Of a stretch of 28,870 nucleotides of DNA, positions 23,533 through 28,870 are shown piece by piece. The notes below the pieces were generated by a model. It was not told the origin of the DNA. It saw only the letters and a program-made list of their open reading frames with translations, and did not search any database. The translations under genes were made by a program, and so were the position numbers. Numbering within the stretch: position 1 is the first letter of the stretch; every line of letters starts with the position of its first letter. Source of the DNA: an uncultured Blautia sp. (lineage in GTDB: Bacteria; Bacillota; Clostridia; Lachnospirales; Lachnospiraceae); NCBI GenBank assembly GCA_900547615.1, contig URHH01000025.1:1-28870 (forward strand), read 5' to 3'.

Positions 23533-25245
23533 TCAGCGGTACTCCTGGATAATCACCTGTAAATTTTCTCTTCCCTGGTAGCGGTTGATCTCCGGATAAT
23601 AAGTAATCATAAGTCTTTCTTTGCCGGAAACATACTGCGAAAACTTCTCGGCTTCCCCAAAATAAATTCCATCTATTATCGTACCGCTTCCATCCATAAG
23701 CTGCATTTTTGCCACATTTCGATTTTTCCCAAAAATTCTTAAATTTAAAACCCGCAGATCCTTCTGGGCAAAAACAGGCCTTGTATTTCCTTTTCCAAAG
23801 GGTTCCAGAAAAGAAATTTCCTCTACCAGCTCCTTCGTAATATAGGATACCGGCATGGGTACGTCGATAACAACCTTTGGAATCAGATCTTCCTCTGTAA
23901 GACTGCAGTTTTCATTCAGTGTCTTTCGAAAAATCTCTATATTTTCTTCTTTTATGGAAAGTCCTGCCGCCATTGGGTGGCCCCCGAACTGCTCCATAAG
24001 GTCTGCACATTTTACAAGCTCTTCATACATGGAATATCCTTCTATGGAGCGTCCGCTTCCTTTTACACAGGCTTCCCCTTTTGTGAGAACAAAGGCGGGC
24101 TTATGGTATTTTTCCCGTATCCTTCCCGCAATGATCCCCGCAAGGCTCTCATGGCAGTCCGGAAGATAAATTACGAGAACTCTGTCGTTTTTGAGAGCCG
24201 TATGTTCCACCTGAAAGATTGCTTCCTCTTTTCCCTTTTCTGTCAGAGCCTTTCTGCTGTCATTTAAAGCCTTTAAATCTCCTGCCAGCTTCGCCGCCTC
24301 GTCTCTGTTTTTCGCACTTAAAAGGGCAAGAGAACGGGCTGCTGTATCAAGACGGCCGCTTGCATTAATACACGGCCCCAGCACAAACCCAATATGGTAT
24401 GCTGTAATTTTACCATCTTCCAGTCCGTTTGCGCGGATCAGCTCCCGAAGTCCCACGTTTTTTGTATCGGCAATGCGGCGAAGCCCCTCTTTTACAAGAA
24501 TCCTGTTTTCTCCCTGAAGTTCCATCACGTCTCCTACAGTCGCTATTGCCGCAAACTCAAGAAGTTCCTCTGCCGTTTCCTTTGGAAAAGAAAAGCTTTC
24601 GTAAAGGGCGCAGGCAAACTTAAATGCCACCACAGCGCCACAGAGATTTTTGTTAGGGTAAGGGCAATCCGGCTGTTTTGGGTTGATCACCGCATCTGCC
24701 GGAGGAATCAGATACTCTCTCCCTTCTTCCGTTTCTTTATATGGAATCTCATGATGATCGGTAACGATCACGGTCATTCCTGCCTCTTTTGCCATTGTAA
24801 TCTCTTCTGATGCCGCAATTCCGTTGTCACAGGTTACAATCGTATCCACCCCATCTTCCAGAGCTTTTTTTATAAGATGCTCATGGATCCCATAACCGTC
24901 TGCCACCCGGTCCGGAATATATGTATCTGCCTGCGCACCGATTTTCTGAAAACAGTGGATCAGAATATACGTAGAAGTCACGCCGTCAATGTCATAATCT
25001 CCAATGATACGGATTTTCTTTTTCTGCCGCACTTTTTCCTTTACAATCTCCACTGCTTTTTTCATATCTTTTAAAAGCCAGGGGGAAGGAATCTCGTCCG
25101 TTGTTCCAAAAAGGTACTGCCGTACTGCCTCGTCTCCCACTACATCTCTGTTTCGGATCAGTCTTGCAATGACCGGGTCTATTCCAAAGGTTCTCCCGAT
25201 TTCCTGAAAATCTGCGCCCTTTGCTGTTACTACCCATTTTTCCAT
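23533..25245 (-). CDS. recJ: Single-stranded-DNA-specific exonuclease RecJ
   Basis: A 570-residue DHH-family 5'-3' ssDNA exonuclease in repair and recombination. Metal-binding motifs are DYDIDG (D83, D85, D87), TCDNGI (D140) and VTDHHE (163-166). The DHHA1 part has CINASGRLDTAARSLALL and GGHPMAAG, and a C-terminal OB-like region ends GRENLQVIIQEYR. The length matches short Clostridial RecJ. The ATG at 25245 has AAGGAG. It lies 67 bp after secDF, with a hairpin in the gap, and 113 bp before apt. Confidence 0.96.
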   Translation of the reverse strand: MEKWVVTAKGADFQEIGRTFGIDPVIARLIRNRDVVGDEAVRQYLFGTTDEIPSPWLLKDMKKAVEIVKEKVRQKKKIRIIGDYDIDGVTSTYILIHCFQKIGAQADTYIPDRVADGYGIHEHLIKKALEDGVDTIVTCDNGIAASEEITMAKEAGMTVIVTDHHEIPYKETEEGREYLIPPADAVINPKQPDCPYPNKNLCGAVVAFKFACALYESFSFPKETAEELLEFAAIATVGDVMELQGENRILVKEGLRRIADTKNVGLRELIRANGLEDGKITAYHIGFVLGPCINASGRLDTAARSLALLSAKNRDEAAKLAGDLKALNDSRKALTEKGKEEAIFQVEHTALKNDRVLVIYLPDCHESLAGIIAGRIREKYHKPAFVLTKGEACVKGSGRSIEGYSMYEELVKCADLMEQFGGHPMAAGLSIKEENIEIFRKTLNENCSLTEEDLIPKVVIDVPMPVSYITKELVEEISFLEPFGKGNTRPVFAQKDLRVLNLRIFGKNRNVAKMQLMDGSGTIIDGIYFGEAEKFSQYVSGKERLMITYYPEINRYQGRENLQVIIQEYR

Positions 25246-25269
25246 TTTGTTTCTCCTTGCTACAAAGAT

Positions 25270-25306
25270 AAATATCCCAGGCAGGAGCTACCTGTCCGGG
25301 ATATTT
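25270..25306. terminator. Hairpin between secDF and recJ, possible attenuator
   Basis: A 16-bp stem with two imperfect pairs (25270-25285 with 25291-25306, loop of 5). On the plus strand it is followed by GTTTTTTTATTTTG; on the minus strand, the direction of the genes, only by TATCTTTG. It may be a weak terminator or processing site that lowers recJ relative to secDF. Confidence 0.45.
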
Positions 25307-25312
25307 GTTTTT

Positions 25313-27736
25313 TTATTTTGTTTCATTTTCTTTCTCAGAGGCTGCTTTTTCTGCCGCTTCCTGAGCTGCAAGACGCTCTGCTACTCTCTTGCGGTTTTTC
25401 TTTTTCGGCTGTGTTTCTTTAGAAGAAACGCTCTGACTCTGAACAGAAGATTTCTGCGCATTCCCTTTTTTCTCAGCCTGGTTATTTGCAGAAATTGCTT
25501 TTACCGGTTTTGCTCCTCCGGAAAGCCGTTTCTTCATAACAAGCCACAGTGCGCCTGTAATACATACAGAAGAGTATGCACCACAGATAATACCTACCAT
25601 AAGAGGTGCTGCAAACTCACGGATAGAAGAAACACCCATGATGTAAAGAACAGCAACCATTACAAAAGTAGTAAAAGATGTATAAATACTTCTTGTAAGT
25701 GTCTGTGTAATACTTACATTTACCACTTCCTCGAGATTCTCTGTACGTTTGCTGCCATGAAGATTCTCACGGATACGGTCGAAAATGACAATTGTGGCAT
25801 TAATAGAATAACCTACGATTGTTAACATACATGCGATAAATGTATTTCCCACGGATACTCTTGCGATGGCATAGAACGCCAATACAATGAGAACGTCGTG
25901 AAGAAGTGCCAGAACCGCACTGCTTGCAAAACGAATATCTTTAAATCGCAGCCAGATGTAAAGAAGCATACATACAGTTGCCACAAGAACTGCCACGATC
26001 GCGTCCTGACGCATTTCTTTACTTACAGTCGCAGAAATATTCTCTGCCTGGATCAGTTTTTCATCTACGTCAAATTCCTTAACAAGCGCTTTGTTCAATT
26101 TTTCACGCTCGTCAAGAGAAAGTGTTCTTGTCTTGATAATAACCTGATTTGTTCCCACAACCTTTGTCGGCTGTACGTTTTTATCTCCTGTTACTTTTTC
26201 TACGAGAGGTGTTACCTTGGAATCAATTTCCTTAATATCCATATCTTCGTTGAATGTAACATTTGTAGCTGTACCGCCTGAGAACTCAAGGCTGTAGTTT
26301 AAAGCTTTTCCTTCGCTCTGGCTGTGGAACAGCATAAATGCAGGACCGCAGAGCATAAGAACGAGGGAGAGAATAAAGAATACTTTTCTTTTTCCCACAA
26401 AGTCGATGGCTTTTCTTTGTTTTGCGCTTCCGTAGAATTTCGGATCGCGGACACCCACTGCATAGAGCGCGTTTACGATCAGTCTTGAAATCACAAGAGC
26501 TGTAAACATGGAAATCACAATACCAAGCGCCAGTGTGTATGCAAAGCCCTTAACCGTACCGGAACCAAGCCACATCAATACAAAAGCTGCGATCAGGGTT
26601 GTGATATTGCCATCGAAAATTGCAGAAAATGCTTTGCTGAAACCGCTCTTAATTGAGTTTCTCACAGACATTCCGGCTGCAATTTCTTCCTGTATACGCG
26701 CATAAATAATAACATTTGCGTCCACTGCCATACCAATACCCAGGATAATACCGGCAATACCCGGAAGTGTCAGGGTAATGTCAAAGGCATTTAAGGTAAT
26801 GAGGATCATGGCTGTATAAAGAATAAGGGCGATTCCTGCCACAAGGCCAGGAATGCGGTATACAAGGATCATAAACAGGATTACGATCACAAGACCGATT
26901 GCTGCTGCCTTCACACTTGTCTCAATGGCTTCCTCTCCAAGCTGTGCTGCCACAACGCTGGAACGGACTTCCTCAAGCTCAAGGCTTAAAGAACCGATTC
27001 GAATATAAGAAGCCAATTCCTGTGCTTCCTCAAGGCTTCCCATACCGTCAATCTGTGCGCTTCCGCCTGTGATGGCTTCCGTTACATTCGGCGCGCTTAA
27101 AATACCATTGTCATACACGATGGCAATCTGTTTTCCCACATTTGCCTCTGTTGCTTCTGCAAATTTTTTCTTTCCCTCTTTTGTAAGAGTCAGACTTACT
27201 ACGTACTGTTTTGCATTTGTTGTCTGGTCCTGGATCGCGCCGCCTTCTGCTTCTGCTATATCAGTACCCTCCAGTACAACGGAACCTGCCTCACGGATCT
27301 GATCAATGGTTCTTGTGAGCTCGTAACCATGTCCTTCATGATATGTGAAGTTTTCATTTCCGTCCTTGTCTGTCATTTCCACAAAACAAAGAGAGCCCGG
27401 TTTTCCCAGTTCTTCCAGAATGGCGTTTGCATCTGTCACACCCGGGATTTCCACGTTGATGCGGTTTCCGCCTTCCTGATAAGCCTGCGCTTCTGTACTG
27501 TACTGTTCCACACGCTTCTGCAGCTTATATGTGGTATCCGCCAGATCTTCGCTGCTTGGATTTTCATCTTTTGCCTCATAGGTAATGCTGACGCCACCTG
27601 AAAGGTCAAGACCGGTTTTAATGTTCTTTGCCGCACCGGTTCCTGTTGGTCCGAATCCCACTGCTGCTGTAAAGCACAGTAAGCCTGTCAGCAGAACAGT
27701 GAAGATCAGAACAAGAATTCCTCTGTTTTTCTTCAT
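25313..27736 (-). CDS. secDF: Fused protein translocase subunit SecDF
   Basis: An 807-residue SecD-SecF fusion that uses proton motive force to help Sec-exported proteins leave the translocon. The SecD half (1-430) has the N-terminal helix, D1 motif GLDLSGGVS (42-50), a large extracytoplasmic P1 region and five helices with VDANVIIYARIQEE around D339. The SecF half (about 445-760) repeats the plan with SLEFSGGTA (482-490) and NATIVIFDRIREN. A 45-residue hydrophilic tail rich in Lys, Gln, Ser and Glu ends the protein. The ATG at 27736 has GAAGGG upstream, 24 bp after the radical SAM gene. This adjacency is common in Clostridia. Confidence 0.96.
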   Translation of the reverse strand: MKKNRGILVLIFTVLLTGLLCFTAAVGFGPTGTGAAKNIKTGLDLSGGVSITYEAKDENPSSEDLADTTYKLQKRVEQYSTEAQAYQEGGNRINVEIPGVTDANAILEELGKPGSLCFVEMTDKDGNENFTYHEGHGYELTRTIDQIREAGSVVLEGTDIAEAEGGAIQDQTTNAKQYVVSLTLTKEGKKKFAEATEANVGKQIAIVYDNGILSAPNVTEAITGGSAQIDGMGSLEEAQELASYIRIGSLSLELEEVRSSVVAAQLGEEAIETSVKAAAIGLVIVILFMILVYRIPGLVAGIALILYTAMILITLNAFDITLTLPGIAGIILGIGMAVDANVIIYARIQEEIAAGMSVRNSIKSGFSKAFSAIFDGNITTLIAAFVLMWLGSGTVKGFAYTLALGIVISMFTALVISRLIVNALYAVGVRDPKFYGSAKQRKAIDFVGKRKVFFILSLVLMLCGPAFMLFHSQSEGKALNYSLEFSGGTATNVTFNEDMDIKEIDSKVTPLVEKVTGDKNVQPTKVVGTNQVIIKTRTLSLDEREKLNKALVKEFDVDEKLIQAENISATVSKEMRQDAIVAVLVATVCMLLYIWLRFKDIRFASSAVLALLHDVLIVLAFYAIARVSVGNTFIACMLTIVGYSINATIVIFDRIRENLHGSKRTENLEEVVNVSITQTLTRSIYTSFTTFVMVAVLYIMGVSSIREFAAPLMVGIICGAYSSVCITGALWLVMKKRLSGGAKPVKAISANNQAEKKGNAQKSSVQSQSVSSKETQPKKKNRKRVAERLAAQEAAEKAASEKENETK

Positions 27737-27760
27737 TGTTTTTCCCTTCTTTACTTCTTT

Positions 27761-28870
27761 TTATTCCGCAAGAGCGGCTTTTATCATGATAGCGCACTCC
27801 ACACGCTTACGCTGGAGCTCGCATCCGATTTCATAATTTCCCTGAATATCTCCCTTGAAATGGTACGCATTTGCAGCGCAGCCGCCGCTGCAGTAAAAAC
27901 GGGCAAAGCAATTTTTACAGTCCGGTTTTGTGTACACATTACAGTGTCCGAATTCTTTCTGGATTTCAGGCTTTGTGATTCCCTCGTCTACATTTCCCAT
28001 CAGGTATTCTTCTTCCCCTACAAACTGGTGGCAGGGATAAAAGTCGCCCCACGGGGTCACTGCCAGATACTCTGTCCCGGATCCGCAGCCTGACAGGCGT
28101 TTGTATACACACGGACCTCCTGTAAGGTCGATCATAAAGTGGAAGAAATTAAATCCTTTTCCCTCTTTCTCCCGTTTGATCATCTCTTTTGCAAGAATAT
28201 CATATTCCTCCAGAATCTTTGGAATATCCTCTTCTTTGATGGCATATTCTTCTGTATCAGGCGCTACCACGGGCTCTACGGAAATCTGCTTAAAACCAAG
28301 ATCTGCCAGATGAAGAACGTCTTTTGAAAAATCAAGGTTGTGATGGGTAAACGTTCCTCTCACATAATAATTGTCCTGATTTCTTGACTCTGCAAATTTC
28401 TGGAATTTCGGCATGATCAGATCATAGCTTCCTGCTCCTTTCCGGAACGGACGCATATAATCGTGCACTTCCTTTCTTCCGTCTACGCTTAACACTACGT
28501 TGCTCATTTCTCTGTTGCAGAATTCCATCACTTCATCATTTAAAAGAACTCCGTTTGTGGTAAGTGTAAAACGGAACTTTTTATTATGAAGCTTTTCCTG
28601 ACTGCGGCCATACTCTACCAGGTCTTTTACAACCTGCCAGTTCATAAGCGGTTCGCCTCCGAAGAAGTCCACCTCCAGGTTCTTTCTGGAACCGGAATTG
28701 GCAATAAGAAAATCAAGCGCCTTCTTTCCCACTTCAAAGGACATCAACGCTCTTCTTCCGTGATATTCTCCTTCCTCTGCAAAACAGTAACGGCAGGCAA
28801 GATTACAGTCATGGGCAATGTGAAGGCAAAGCGCCTTTACTACTGTCTGTCTGCTGTCTGTAAATTCTTC
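27761..28870 (-). CDS. SCIFF-type radical SAM/SPASM peptide maturase (5' end cut by window edge)
   Basis: The last 369 residues of an enzyme usually about 450-465 long; the first 90 or so and the start codon lie beyond the right edge. The frame is open to the edge, so the in-frame TTG at 28747 and ATG at 28744 are internal. The radical SAM motif CNLACRYC is visible, preceded by LCLHIAHD and followed by ALMSFEVGKKALDFLI and VDFFGGEPLMNW. The SPASM region holds many Cys (PCVYKRLSGCGSG, FYPCHQF, DCKNCFARFYCSGGC, EIGCEL) for auxiliary iron-sulfur clusters. This matches enzymes that form Cys-to-alpha-carbon thioether bridges in the six-Cys SCIFF peptide (CteB type). The peptide gene would be expected just upstream, off the window. 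Confidence 0.93.
   Translation of the reverse strand, partial: EEFTDSRQTVVKALCLHIAHDCNLACRYCFAEEGEYHGRRALMSFEVGKKALDFLIANSGSRKNLEVDFFGGEPLMNWQVVKDLVEYGRSQEKLHNKKFRFTLTTNGVLLNDEVMEFCNREMSNVVLSVDGRKEVHDYMRPFRKGAGSYDLIMPKFQKFAESRNQDNYYVRGTFTHHNLDFSKDVLHLADLGFKQISVEPVVAPDTEEYAIKEEDIPKILEEYDILAKEMIKREKEGKGFNFFHFMIDLTGGPCVYKRLSGCGSGTEYLAVTPWGDFYPCHQFVGEEEYLMGNVDEGITKPEIQKEFGHCNVYTKPDCKNCFARFYCSGGCAANAYHFKGDIQGNYEIGCELQRKRVECAIMIKAALAE

Noticed and set aside
23496..23540. Possible terminator after recJ
   Set aside because: Only a broken inverted repeat (outer AAAAC/GTTTT and inner CGCAT/ATGCG pairs) with no T-tract; too weak to list.
25247..25825. Cys-rich 192-codon plus-strand ORF that could be mistaken for a Cys-rich peptide partner of the SCIFF maturase
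   Set aside because: It is antisense to the secDF 3' end; the Cys content comes from complementing Ala/Thr/Lys codons, and it is on the wrong side of the maturase.
1..28870. Mobile elements, prophage, CRISPR, tRNA or rRNA genes
   Set aside because: No transposase or phage-like protein, no regular repeat-spacer array and no RNA gene signature were seen.

Overview
The window reads as chromosome of a low-to-mid GC Firmicute of the class Clostridia, most probably a gut Lachnospiraceae (Blautia/Ruminococcus-like). This is inferred from gene content: a SCIFF-type radical SAM maturase beside fused secDF, the recJ-apt-rel-hemZ-hisS-aspS order, strong AGGAGG ribosome sites and monoderm lipoproteins. 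No rRNA, tRNA, CRISPR array or insertion sequence was seen, and no stretch over 300 bases lacks a gene.

Region 1 (1-5930) is a regulated carbohydrate-type ABC importer. Two MalG/MalF-like permeases (minus; the first runs off the left edge), an OmpR-family response regulator (plus), a 786-residue lipoprotein fusing a probable beta-propeller to a solute-binding domain (minus), and a histidine kinase (plus) alternate in strand. The two divergent intergenic regions hold four copies of one 34-bp module: two 8-bp half-sites at 11-bp pitch, 9 bp, then an extended -10 box. Each copy points at one of the four transcription units. This is the strongest unexplained signal in the window and suggests that one response regulator drives the whole set, including its own gene and its kinase.

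Region 2 (5940-11410) is a four-gene minus-strand MacAB/YknXYZ-like export operon: HlyD-type adaptor 1, ATPase, HlyD-type adaptor 2, FtsX/MacB permease. Adaptor 2 carries a roughly 265-residue insertion at the tip of its coiled-coil hairpin. Adaptor 1 has a 30-bp duplication in its membrane anchor and an acidic, Met-rich tail. A lipoprotein with two repeated halves is transcribed divergently (11576-12685).

Region 3 (12740-28870) is a run of twelve minus-strand genes. In transcription order they are: SCIFF maturase (5' end off the right edge), secDF, recJ, apt, rel, a metallo-beta-lactamase-fold hydrolase, hemZ, a stand-alone HD-GYP protein, hisS, aspS, pgsA and cls. It ends at a bidirectional hairpin shared with the lipoprotein gene. 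Spacing is tight, several genes overlap, and three starts are probably not ATG, so translational coupling is likely. A good promoter lies just upstream of apt. The block links peptide maturation, protein export, DNA repair, (p)ppGpp metabolism, haem synthesis, tRNA charging and anionic phospholipid synthesis. Most of it is core gene order in Clostridia.
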